Shown one piece after another: positions 47,082 through 61,880 of a stretch of 64,000 nucleotides of DNA (within the stretch, counting starts at the first letter, position 1; each line of letters starts with the position of its first letter). The notes under the pieces are model-generated. The model was given only the letters and a program-made list of their open reading frames with translations. It was not told where the DNA came from and ran no database searches. This DNA comes from Wolfiporia cocos. Taxonomy: Eukaryota > Basidiomycota > Agaricomycetes > Polyporales > Phaeolaceae. Location of the stretch: positions 2,790,001 to 2,854,000 of the forward strand of contig JACCLO010000009.1 in the NCBI GenBank assembly GCA_029448655.1. The letters run 5' to 3'. The translations under genes were made by a program, and so were the position numbers.

Positions 47082-48800
47082 ATGCTCTCGTCGCTCGGCT
47101 TTGACACTAAGCTTTCCGCCAGGAGCTCTAAGAACCGCTCCGCTCCTAAGGTGAGACTTAACATCGAGTCTATTGTCCTCGTCCTGATGCAGCTGCCGTT
47201 TCAGTACTTGGAGATGCCTCGGAGCTTTTCGATGCATGTATTCCATCCCCACAAGAACCCGACCCCTCCTACCTATTCATACAATCCTGCGGCAGTACCT
47301 ATAGCAAAAACCGACGTCTCACAAGATCGCGGCGGTGTCTGGTCGAAACCGGCTGGTCCTCGCCCTGCTTTTGAGCGCAGACCTTCAACTGCCCCATCCG
47401 TGAATCATGATAATCAGTTAGCCGTTTATGAGGTACCTCTAGAGCCCAAGCGGTCGAAATCTAAGAGCTACGGGATATACCCGAGTGCCTCTAATAACAT
47501 GTACATCTATGAAAGTTCCATCTCCTCTAGCGACGCCTTGGCCAGCTCGCCGTCCTCCGAATCATCAAGCTCCGAGTCCGATCCGTTCCCAGAAATTGCT
47601 ATGTCTGCAGCTGTAGAGATATCTTCTACACGCGCAAGCAGCAGTACAGAGACCTTGGAGACGACTGCTCTCGTCCCATATTCTACCACCAGCTCTCGCC
47701 CTCACCTTCCTCACTCTCCCACTTCCTCAGACTGGGCGCGCATAACGCCGGACGGCAACCGCGTATACCCCCCAGGTCTCATGGCGCCGGCTCGTGCAGG
47801 TATCCCTGCCTCGCATTCCGCAGCCGAATCGCCCTTCGATAGCGAGAGCGATTCGGAAACTTATGATGAGACGCATCCTCCCCCTCCCCCGAGACCAACC
47901 GTGATGGTCTCCCGAAGTGCGTCGCAGGCCGTGCCACCTCCCGTCAGGAGATACTCTGATGAACGGCAGCCACCTCGCACCAGGGAGCCTCTCGGTGATA
48001 TCAGGAACGTGGAGATGCCATCTGCATTGCCACCCCAGCACCGTAGCGATCCAGGTGCCTACTCGCGTACCCCTCCTGGACTGGCCTCCTCAGCCTCGAG
48101 GCAAGCTGATGGGGGCAATGCATTAGGCAGGGCCCCCTCCAGCATGCAGGCTGACACCCGTCAAACACAGCGTCCTCCCCTTGCAAGGCAGGGCAGCGGA
48201 CGCTACGTCGACACGCAAGCCGTTTCCTCGTCATCCACTGTTGCGCGCGATGGAAGCAGCAACATGGCCACAGGCGCTTCTGTACCCAGTTTCTTGACGG
48301 CGAATCCCAATTCCAGGGATGAGGGTATTCGGCAGGATCAGTCTGCGTCGCAGACCGCTCCAGGTCATACGGCAGATGCACAGACGATGCTCACAGTGGC
48401 CACGCGCCGGTGTGTGCGGTGGACAGAGGACCTAATGTGCCCGTGCCCAGTGCCCCGCAGTGAGCGCCGGAAGGGGTGGTTCAACCGCCGAGGGTGGGTG
48501 ATCAGCACCGTACCGCGTGTACCGGGTCGATCTGAAATCTCTCGCAGTGACCAGCTGTGGACCAATGCCGGCAGATTCAAAACACCCGCGCCTGGGCAGG
48601 AGTATCCACCTGATTTGATGGTGAGTGTGCCTGTCGGCAGTCTAGGCGTGCGCTGACTTCGTTAGTAGGGATACCCAGAGCCCAATACCGGATGGATGAA
48701 CGAGGAAGGCATCCGCATCGACATGGAGCATCGTCTTATTCCCAAACCACCCCTCCGCTCTGCGCTGAAGCGGCCCAAGGTCACTATTGGTAATCCTTAA
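47082..48800 (+). CDS. Disordered Ser/Pro-rich protein, unknown function
   Basis: Three exons, 47082-47150, 47205-48620 and 48669-48800, phase 0, 538 residues. A short N-terminal exon (MLSSLGFDTKLSARSSKNR) is followed by RSFSMHVFHPHKNPTPPTYS, then a long low-complexity region of Ser, Pro, Arg and acidic patches. The C-terminal 110 residues look more ordered: a CVRWTEDLMCPCPV stretch with three closely spaced Cys, then a Trp/Arg-rich segment (RKGWFNRRGW), TNAGRF and, after the last intron, YPEPNTGWMNEEGIRIDM. The C-terminal ordered part is the likely functional unit. The Cys cluster might bind zinc, but there are too few ligands to claim it. Confidence 0.75.
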
Positions 48801-48990
48801 TATCTGTAAGATGCAGTAAGCATCCTCATCTGCTGATGAATACTTATTTCACCGAGTGGTAAATTATTCCTGAGGGATATTTAATGTTCGATAGCCGATA
48901 CCCAGAGTCAGATGTATTCCTATGTATGTAGCAGTTAGTACACATCCCAAGATGCAGAATCCCGCAAGTAGGCATGTACGGTAGTACATG

Positions 48991-52461
<3,471 letters not shown>

Positions 52462-52840
52462 ATGATACTTGAGCTATTGGTCGTCTGAATCGTCAATGGT
52501 TGCAAGTCGCGACGGCACGGTGGGGAGAAGGGAGTAAGAGCGAGGATGCAGCTTGCGACGACGATCAGGCAGTCTCACAAGATATCGAACAAGTTCGCAA
52601 ACCCAGCTCCGCTAGAAAGGAAATATTATCGCGGGCACGAACCAGCTTCGATCGAAGTGGACGCGACTTTCGATCGCGATTCGCGTGTGTAAGCGCCCTT
52701 CCAGACTCCTATACTCCTTGTTTGGAAGGTGTAATAGGGTCTGGTGCACGCTAGGTATGACACGTCGCCTCTAGTGCTGCCGACAGTCCAGTCGCGCTAT
52801 ACCTCTGCTCCAACCAGCATAGCGAGCTGGATCCCTCATC
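52462..52840. promoter_or_regulatory. Shared upstream region of RecQ and SEC31
   Basis: The two genes start 379 bp apart on opposite strands, so this short region must contain both promoters. I see no clear TATA element. Confidence 0.45.
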
Positions 52841-55800
52841 ATGAAACTAAAGCAGATTCATAGGACCTCGACGTTTGTATGGTCCCCTTTGCCGTCACTA
52901 CCGTTGCTGGCGACGGGTACCGTCGCGGGCACGCTCGACGAGTCGTTCAGCAACAACGGCCAGCTCGATATCTGGGCACCGGACTTTCTTGACAAGAATG
53001 AGTATGACCTTGGGACCGAAGGCAAAACAGGCCTGAGAGCGTCCGTGACCACTACCTCGAGGTGCGCCATAACTCAGGCTACGCGTTCTGATCGCTGAAC
53101 GCGCGTACACGACGCCAGATTCAACCGCCTGGCATGGGGGTACGCCGACGGCGGGCGCGAGCAAGGCGTGATCGTTGCGGGTATGGAGAATGGTGAACTG
53201 GACATCTGGGACCCTGCACAGATTGTCGCCAGCGCAGAGTGAGTGCGCGGAGGGATTCGAACGCGTCGCCGCAGCTGAACGTCACCCACTCAGTCCGACC
53301 GAGTCGCTGATACTGCGGAACAAAACGCATACGGGCCCAGTTCGTGGGCTCGACTTCAACCCAATTCAAACGAACCTCTTCTCCTCCGGTGCGATCAACG
53401 GCGAGGTGCGCACACCCACTCGCGAGGCAGCGCCATGCACTAATACCGCATAGATATACATTTGGGATCTCAAAGACCCGAGCAAGCCCTACTCTCCTGG
53501 GACGCGAAGCACAAAACTTGACGAGATCACGGCGCTTGCGTGGAACCACCATGTCCAGTACGCGCTCGCAGCGTCGAGCAACACGGGATACACGGTGGTG
53601 TGGGATCTCCGAGGGAAGCGGGAAGTTGCTGCGCTCGCATACGGCGGAGGCGCCGGCACGCTGGCGGGCGGCATGCAGGGATTTGGACCGGCGAGCATGG
53701 CAGTGGGAGGCAGGAGGGGCATGAGCGACGTCGCCTGGCATCCAGATAACGTTCGTGCGCACTTTCTTGTGTCTGTGTCGTCCTGACTCGAGGTGGTGCT
53801 GTAGGCTACGCGTCTGGTGACGTCGTCGGAAGATGACGCATCGCCGGTCATCATGGTCTGGGATCTGCGCAATGCGCGTGCGCCCGAGAAGGTACGTTGC
53901 TCGCAGAGTTGCTCTGGCTGCAAGCTCACTCGTCGCTAGATCCTTACAGGTCACGAGAAGGGTGTCCTGTCCCTGTCGTGGTGCAAGCAGGACCCTGATC
54001 TGCTGCTTTCCTGCGGCAAGGACAACCGCGCGCTCTGCTGGAACCCACAAACTTCCGAGATTGTTGGAGAGGTACGTGAGCCATACTCATGATCGAGATT
54101 TTGTCTCACCAGATGTACATAGCTCCCGTCTGCAGACAACTGGGCATTCCAGGTGCAGTGGTGCCCTCGGAATCCGGACTTGTTCGCCGCCGCGTTCTTT
54201 GGTGGGACGATCGGGATCCACTCCATTCAGTCCACGAACGAAGCGAACGAGCTGCCCCCCATCACGCCGCAGCCCGACGGCTCGGACGTGTTCAACGCGC
54301 CTGGGTTCGCGCGTGCGTCGCAGGCGACGCTCTCGCTCAAGACACCGCCCAAATGGCTGCGGCGCCCGATCTCGGGCTCCTTTGGGTACGGGGGCAAGCT
54401 CGTCAGCGTGTCGAACCTCCCGTCTGCGCAAGGACGCACACAGAGCAGCGTTGTGCACATTCGGAAAGTCGTCACGGAGGCGAGCATCGTCGAGCGGGCG
54501 ACAACACTGCAGGCGGCCGTCGAGGGCGAGATGCTCGGCGCATTCGCGGAGGAGAGGAGCAGCGAGGTGGAACAGCGCCAGAGGCCTGAGGAGGCCTCTG
54601 TTAGCTGGCGCGCTCTTCTGAGTTTGTTTAAGGCGAACTCGCGCGATGAACTTATCACCCTACTTGGATTCTCGAAAGACGAGATTGCTGCACGCGTTGC
54701 GGAGGCCGTGGCCAACCTCAAGGCGGCGTCGGAGACCCATGCGTTGTCGGAAGACAGTGCTACGGAGACGGAATTGAGGCCTCCGGTTGTGTCATTTGCG
54801 GAGCCGGAGAGCGAGGTGCACTCGGACAGTGGTGAGGACGGTGACGAGACGCTCGATGCGGGCGTGGCAGGCACCGAGGCAACGCCATCGGAAGTGAGCG
54901 CGAGCGCGGCGTCGGACAATACCAACACGCCCTTGGCGGATGGCGAGTCTGCGACAACCGCGCCCAGCCTTTTTGGCGACGAATTGATCGGTACCCCGCA
55001 GATGGACGCTGCTGCTGACTTCTTTGGCAGCATTGGGACTGCGCGCTCGGCGGAAGATCACATACGAATTCCGCACACGAACTACGCACTCGACTCATCG
55101 GTCGCTGCGACAATCGGCTCTGGGCCGTCTTCTGTTGCCTCGGAAGTGCTGAAGGGCAACACGTTCAGGATCTATCCAGCCGATGAGTCCGAGACTGACC
55201 GCCTGGTCACGAAGGCGTTGGTTCTGGGCGATTTTGAGTCTGCAGTTTCTCTTTGCCTTTCATCGAACCGGTTTGCGGACGCGATCCTGCTCGCTGTCAA
55301 GGGCGGCTCGGAGCTTCTGCAACGCACCCAAAAGGCCTACTTCGAGCGTCAGACGACGGTTCTGCCATACCTGCGCGTGTTCCAGTCGATCGTGACTAAC
55401 GACCTTGCGGACATTGTGCAGAATGCGGACCTACAGGAGTGGCAGGAGATCTTCGTCGTGCTGTGCACCTTCGCGAGCCAGGAGGAGTTCTCGGGTCTCG
55501 CAGAACAGCTCGGACAGCGCCTTGAGTTCCAGGCAAACGTCGCGAAGGCGTCGGAGGCCGCTGATGCAGAGGCGCGGGCAATCGAGTTCAGGAGGAACGC
55601 AACTCTGACGTATCTCGCTGCGGGGCGTCTGGAGAGATTGGTGAACATTTGGATCGAGGAGTTGGCGGAGGAAGAAAGGCAGCTGGTTTCAGATGACGGC
55701 CTGGAAGGTTCTCGGTACACTGCGCATGCGCTCGCGCTGCAGACTTTCATCGAGAAAGTCACCGTATTCCGCCAGGCGATCCGCTACGAAGACCTGGATC

Positions 55801-57638
55801 TCGCGCAGAAGAGCTCGGATGAGGACGCGGAAGTCAGAGCTTACAAACTATCTGGGTTATACGATCGTTACTTCGAATACGCGGATCTGCTCAGCGCGCA
55901 AGGATTGGTCAAAGAGGCTGTGGAGTACCTCAAGCTCACGCCGGAAGATTACCACGGCTCGCCTGGTTCAGCATTGGACTTCAAGGTTGGCCGTGAACGC
56001 CTCCTTAAGGCTGCAAGCACAACTCCTGTTCTCGAACGGACTGCGCCTTTACCTGCGGCTGCGTCGAGGGCTGCTCCCATTGCTTCAACCGGCTCAAGCT
56101 ACGCCACTTCCTGGTACACAGCTCCCGTTCAGCAGTCCACTGTACCTGCTGCACCTTCAATCACGTCGATGTACGACACATACAATCCGGTCGGTGCCGC
56201 GCCTTCCCAGCCTGCAGACCCGTACGTCCCGGCTGGAGCCCCGATGCAGCCCAAACAACCATACCAGCCCACTGCACACATGTCCTATACCACGAATCCT
56301 TACGCACGCCCGTCATCTCAGCCGCAGCATGCCACGATACCACAAGCACTCCAGCAGCCTAATATCCTCGCTCCCCCGCCGCGAGGTCTCAGCAGCACTC
56401 CCTCTGCGCCGCCACCTCCCCCAAAGCGGGAAAACGGGGGCTGGAACGACGCGCCCTCAAGCGTCGCACAGCGTCGCGCGGCCGGTGGCAGCGCAAGTCG
56501 GCCTGCTGCTATCACTTCGCCCTTCCCTAATGCACCTGCTTCGCCTGGCCTGCCGTCGTCGCCATTTGCGGGACACGGCCAGCCTCCCCAGGCGCTGCCG
56601 CCGCCTCCCCGCCCTGGCAGTGTCCAATCACGCCCGCCACCCCCACCACAGGGCCAACGCATGGCGCCTCCGCCACAGGGCGCCAGTCCTTACCCCGCGC
56701 GTCCACCGTCTGGTCCTCCCCAGCCAATGGCTCCTCCTCCAGGGCGTGTCTCGATGATCTCTCCGCCTCCCGCAGGTCCGGGGCGCGGTCCCGCTGGCGG
56801 GCCAGTGCCGTACGGCATGCCTCCACCTGTGCCACAGTCTATCTCCCCGCCACAGCCGGGTATGCCGGGTCCGTCAGGCCCATACGCACGTGCAACGCCC
56901 CCACCCCAGGCACAGCCGCAGTTTGTGCAGCGCCTTCCGCCACCTCCCCAGCAGCTACAGCCGCCACAGCAGCAGGCGCCTGTGCCGCAGTCGCCACAGC
57001 CCGGTAGCTACGTCCCGCCATTGCCTAGGATGGGCCCCGGTGCACCGCCGCAGGGTGGCCCTCCTCGTGGAGGTACGCCTGGTAGTGGGGCAAGTGCGCC
57101 TCCTGCGCGAGCAGGACCGCCGCCGCCAAAGTACCGTAAGTGATCTGTTCTACGTGTCCCGTTCTTGAGTGCCGATTGGAAAGCAATGTCCAGCGCCAGG
57201 CGACAGAAGCCATATTCCAGAAGAAATGCGCCCAGTATATACTGTGATCTCAGGAGAGCTGGAGCGGCTGAAGGGGACGACGCCGGTGAGTACAGCGTCC
57301 TCGAACGTTATTTGCGCTTGATGCTGATCGTCTCTGAAGCCGCAGCAAAGGCGACTTGTCGATGACTTGGAGCGACGGATCAACCCGCTGTTTGACGCGC
57401 TCAACTGCGAGACGCTTTCCAGACCTGTATGCGAGAAATTGCTCGTGCTCACGAGAGGTGCGTCTGGTCGTTTTTATAATGCGGATGCGCGCTTATTTGA
57501 GAACGTGCTTTAGCGATGGATGCGCACGACCGTGAAGCAGCAATGGGACTGCACATGGACTTGCTCACGACCGGATCGCTCACAGACGACATCGGACTCT
57601 GGATGTCTGGTGTCAAGCAGCTCATCGTACGCCTGTAA
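52841..57638 (+). CDS. SEC31: COPII coat outer-layer protein SEC31
   Basis: Ten exons in phase: 52841-53061, 53119-53238, 53294-53405, 53454-53750, 53805-53891, 53940-54071, 54123-57135, 57194-57285, 57346-57457, 57514-57638; 1436 residues. The N-terminal beta-propeller has repeats with WD-type ends ([49 protein letters not shown]) and the motif [13 protein letters not shown]. An acidic/serine linker, an alpha-helical stretch (about [16 protein letters not shown] to YLKLTPEDY) and a long Pro/Gln-rich region follow. The C-terminal domain ([40 protein letters not shown]) is the conserved SRA1-like helical end. SEC31 assembles with SEC13 into the outer cage of COPII vesicles leaving the ER and stimulates the SAR1 GTPase cycle. 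Every expected part is present and in frame. Confidence 0.96.
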
Positions 57639-58166
57639 ATGGACTGTCCGCACGCAGTCTCGACCGTTGTAGACCCAAAATATGCATGAATGTGTTGGTG
57701 ATTGAGAGACGGATTGGACTGGAGATCCGGATCAGTAATGATACATGGTTGAATGTAGTAATTCTCAAATCTGGGAACCCAGTGTTATTAAGATGTTGAG
57801 TATGCCACATTCAGCGTTCGCTATTGCATCTTCCGAACACAATGATGTCTTCCAAGTGAGAAGCTTGAAAATTGAAGTTCGTCAGTGCGGCGACTTAAGG
57901 TAGCGCCAGGACCGGCGCGCCGACGCCCGACTCGTAGCACGAGGCTATTGATCGGGGCGCGTCAGCGCTTGCACTCCAACACCATGTCCCGCAGGAGTCG
58001 GCGTCTAGCGCACAACATCTGAGAGAAAGCGCGCACGTGATTGAACGGCACAACGATGTCTGCAAAAGTCTACAGTCCCTTATAAAGAGTCCCATCCGTC
58101 TCGTTCGCTACTTCTGGCTCATATCTCGGTTTGCTTTGCCTGTCCTATGTTCTGAGAGTGCTCTCT
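57639..58166. other. Intergenic region downstream of SEC31
   Basis: No gene visible. It contains the SEC31 3' flank and the upstream region of the next gene. Confidence 0.4.
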
Positions 58167-61100
58167 ATGAATCCCTACCAGACTTATCTCTACACTCTTG
58201 CTCAAGACGCGGAATACCATAGCTATAATAGCGCCACTCCCGCACTCCCTCTTGCGGTCCAGACATCTGCCAACCTCCTCTGCGACGCGTTCCGCCTACC
58301 AGAATGGGTTGCACGTGTACGTTTTCATCGCTTATTTTGTGCCCCAGCAATCAAACAGTGTACACAGGGCCCCTATCCGCGCATCGACTCCCGGTCGGAA
58401 GTATTGCTGCAAGAACTGCAGCGTTCACCGTTGCCCATTAGTGGATCAGATCAAGGAGACGGTAGCGACACACTGAGGACAATCTTCAACTGAGTTCTCA
58501 ACGACTGCACAAGCCTACGGCACGTCCTTGCCATTGATCGCGCGTATTCTAGACGCACTCCTCTTGAGTCGTTTCTTTGCCTGATACTGAGGAATATATT
58601 GTGTACCACCCGACCACACTTGCGAGTAGAGTAGGCCCTCATTCATCATTCACGACTTTGCCTCTAATTCTAATGCGCCATTCAATAGCGAAGACTCGGC
58701 ACTGGCCTTGCCACGATACTCGAGCGGAGAGCTGAGCCTTCTGTTTCACCACATGGAGCTGAATATCAGGGCCCCACTACTTGTTTCCGTCTCAGTCGAG
58801 GTCCCATCAAATCTCTCCGCTCTCGTGCCCCGAGGGGTCCACGGCGTCGGCAATGTCGATCAAGACGATGGTGTCGCAGTTGTCTCCGACGATGTCTTGA
58901 AGACAAGCTGTGAATCTCTGGGAGAGGATGTTTCATCGTCTCGTGGCAGCAAGAATGGAATAATCCAGATACTAGTCGAGAAGACACGGTTTCTGTGGAC
59001 GCTTCTCCAAAGCGAGTGCCCCTGACGGTTTCCGAGTGGCTAGACCTTCCAGCTGAGAATGCTGCAATTGAAGATCCCGATGACGACGAAGACGCACACG
59101 AGGATCAACGCTCACTGGACGAACTCGACCTGCACGTTCTCGAATACTCGCCGAATCGACCACTTCCCGCCATGGTGATGCTGCCTATTGTTTGCCTGGG
59201 CGATGAGGCGACACTGCCGATTCTGATGATGAGCGCGCTGTACCAAAGGTGGACATGGCGGATCGGTGAGCCTATCATCGGGGTATCGTTCAGACGATAT
59301 GACTCGACAATCACATTCCATCTTGGTTGGACCGATTCGCAGTGTGAAGTTGGGCGTATCCTCGTAAGAAATCCCTTAATCCCCACATCACTAAAATGAA
59401 TTTAATCGGTTCGCCACAGCCTCGTGTGCACATCGCACGCATGGACCATATACCTCGTATAGACATGGCCGATCCTGTTCATGCGTTGTCTGTCGCACCG
59501 TTCATGCTTCGCATAGACGATTATATTCGGACGGTCCAGAATAGTGCATCTTCGACTATCTTTACTGACCTCCGACGATGGAGGGTTGACTCATCGAAAG
59601 CTGTCGAGCCTTCTTGCTCCGATGATCGCGAGCAAGTCACGAAATGGCTCCGTGACGTAGAGGGCGCTACACTACCCAAGTACGTAGATACGATTACACC
59701 AATGCTGGAATCTGGCTGAGAGATTGCCCATGGACTTTGCAATGCCGTGTCCGAGTCATCGGTCCCATTCTCAAGCACAAAGCGTGGATGCGACCGTGAC
59801 GCTGGTCAACCTGCAGGCATTCAGCAAGGATCAGAGCTGCAATCTTCTGTTACTGCCGTTTCGCCAACAGGAAAGGATCGACCGGAAGCACAGTGTGTAC
59901 ACTGCTCACGATGTCAGTATATGCTAATACATGTGTTACAGGGTCTCAGAAGGTAGTGACTCACAGGGTGTTCAAGGACCCAAAGAGCCCCAGTCATGTT
60001 CTCAGTGAGTGAAATGGTGAATTACCAAGTATAATGGCTAATATACACCATTCGGCTTTCTCTCAGGCTCACCTGATGCTGCATTGTCTCAAACAATGTC
60101 ATGGCTATTCGACAGGAAGGCCATTCCAGTCTCGTTGGTATCTGATTCTGACATGTATGCCATCCACATCGACACTGCTGAATTCTTCTGGCCAGAGGAA
60201 TGGGAGTCACAAGTGAGTTCTTGAACCTCCTAGTGCTTACATCATGCTCACTGTCTCAGATGCCTACTGTTGACGACAACGTACAAGAATTTTTTGAAGA
60301 GCTTCAGGCACAGGTCAAGACTCATCTGAACAGATGCGATGGGTACCGCTACCGCGTCACCCGTGGTGGAAATTTGAGCACCGACGAGCTAAGCCAAGTC
60401 ATGCGACTGCTTAACGGTAGCTTAACCGCGATCTTGCAAGCATGCATGCAAGCACGTACGAAAGCACGGTCGCCACTCTGCATGAATGATGCTAGTTGGC
60501 GCCATGACCTTGATAAGCTTCTCTTTGACTTTCTGTCCAATCTTCCAGAGCAAGGCATGCATGCACGACCGATGGACAGAGATGGAGGTCTCCCTGCAAA
60601 CGATTCTGGTGTAGCAACATGTCTACTCCCATCGTGAGTGTTTTTACAATGGATCCTCGATACAGTGACATAGAACCGGTGCAACAGTCTAGAACGTACA
60701 ATCCACCTGCCACGAAGCGTGGTCGCAGATATATTAGATCTCTCCACCAACAGTGACATGTACATGTTCGAGCTCTCGCGGATACTTCCGAGCAAGTTGG
60801 GTGCTGTGGATGGAAAGATACTAACGGACCTGGGTTGGGAAATCGCCTCTTGGCGGGAGAGACGTGGCCGCATGATGTCGGCCGTAGCACAGTGGGACGC
60901 CTCCGATCCTGACAAAACTCTATACGAGACGGTGCTCGACCGTGCTGCAGTTTCCCCGCTCACGGGTGTATGCGACGCTCTGGGAGCGGTAGTGATACCG
61001 TTACCCGTTGACGAGGGAACTCTGACCCTTTACTGCTTCGTTGATCCAATTGGTCTACCAACGGCTGAAAGATCGACCACGCTGCCTACTTTCGCACTTC

Positions 61101-61880
61101 CAACCATCCCGGAGGAAACGCAAGGACACAGTAATGATGGAAAAGGAAACGGCCAGGGTAATTCACGATTTACCCCGCCGCAGTCCACCTCTAGCTCAAG
61201 AGACAATGTCTCTTTACCAGATGCCTCTGACATATCCCTCCATCAATTACACTACGATTTTCCTGAGCAGGTTACACTCGCAGAGTCCGTGGGTGAGCTG
61301 ATGCTTCAAGAGCCCGGCGGCCCTTACTCGTGGCTAGAGCTTCCCTTGCTCGTGGCCGTATATCAGAAAAGAGATACAGATCGCATCAAGACTCAGAATC
61401 ACCATCGCATCTATTCGACCGCGGCGGCAAGATTCTTGGAGACCATCGGCATCACGAGGCAGCCTGTCTTCGGTGTCATGTCGGACGGGCCCGAAGCGAT
61501 GCTGACAACCACTTGGGTGGACGGAGAGGTATGATTATATGCTCTTTGTGCTTCGAGCTCCGTATCACTCATACGAGACTATCCAGTATGTGCACATCTT
61601 CGAAGAGCATATCGAGAAGTTTGACATTTCAACTGCGTTCGGAGCGTGGCATTACGCGACGGTTCTTGCCCGAATCGCAGTGAAGTATGGTCCGAAGCTG
61701 GTCGAGCAATTCAAGCTGAAACAAGAAGACTTCATCAAGCGTCTCAATGAGCAGACCCTGAGATGCGCTGGAGACAGTCACATCAAAATGACGAGAAGCA
61801 CTAAGCACTCTTTAGACGCCAACATTGTCATTACCAATGAGGTTTTCACATCCACCTCGCCTTTCCCCTCCATTCGGTGA
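58167..61880 (+). CDS. Large multi-exon protein of unknown function
   Basis: The 3' exons are secure: 59420 to about 59680, 60260-60633, 60688-61528 and 61587-61880, with TGA at 61878-61880. An internal exon runs from about 58976 to 59363 after a probable intron with donor at 58910. The 5' part from the ATG at 58167 (MNPYQTYLYTLAQDAEYHS) to about 58910 has more exons than I could place and might belong to a separate short gene. Visible parts: a polar leader, an acidic stretch (DPDDDEDAHEDQ), FWPEEWESQ, a helical middle, and a C-terminal alpha/beta segment with LELPLLVAVYQKRDTDRIK, RIYSTAAARFLETIGI and FGVMSDG. That last pattern resembles large agaric proteins with a nuclease-like fold that I have seen as hypothetical, but the acidic residue expected before the Lys is absent, so no activity is claimed. 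Confidence 0.6.
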
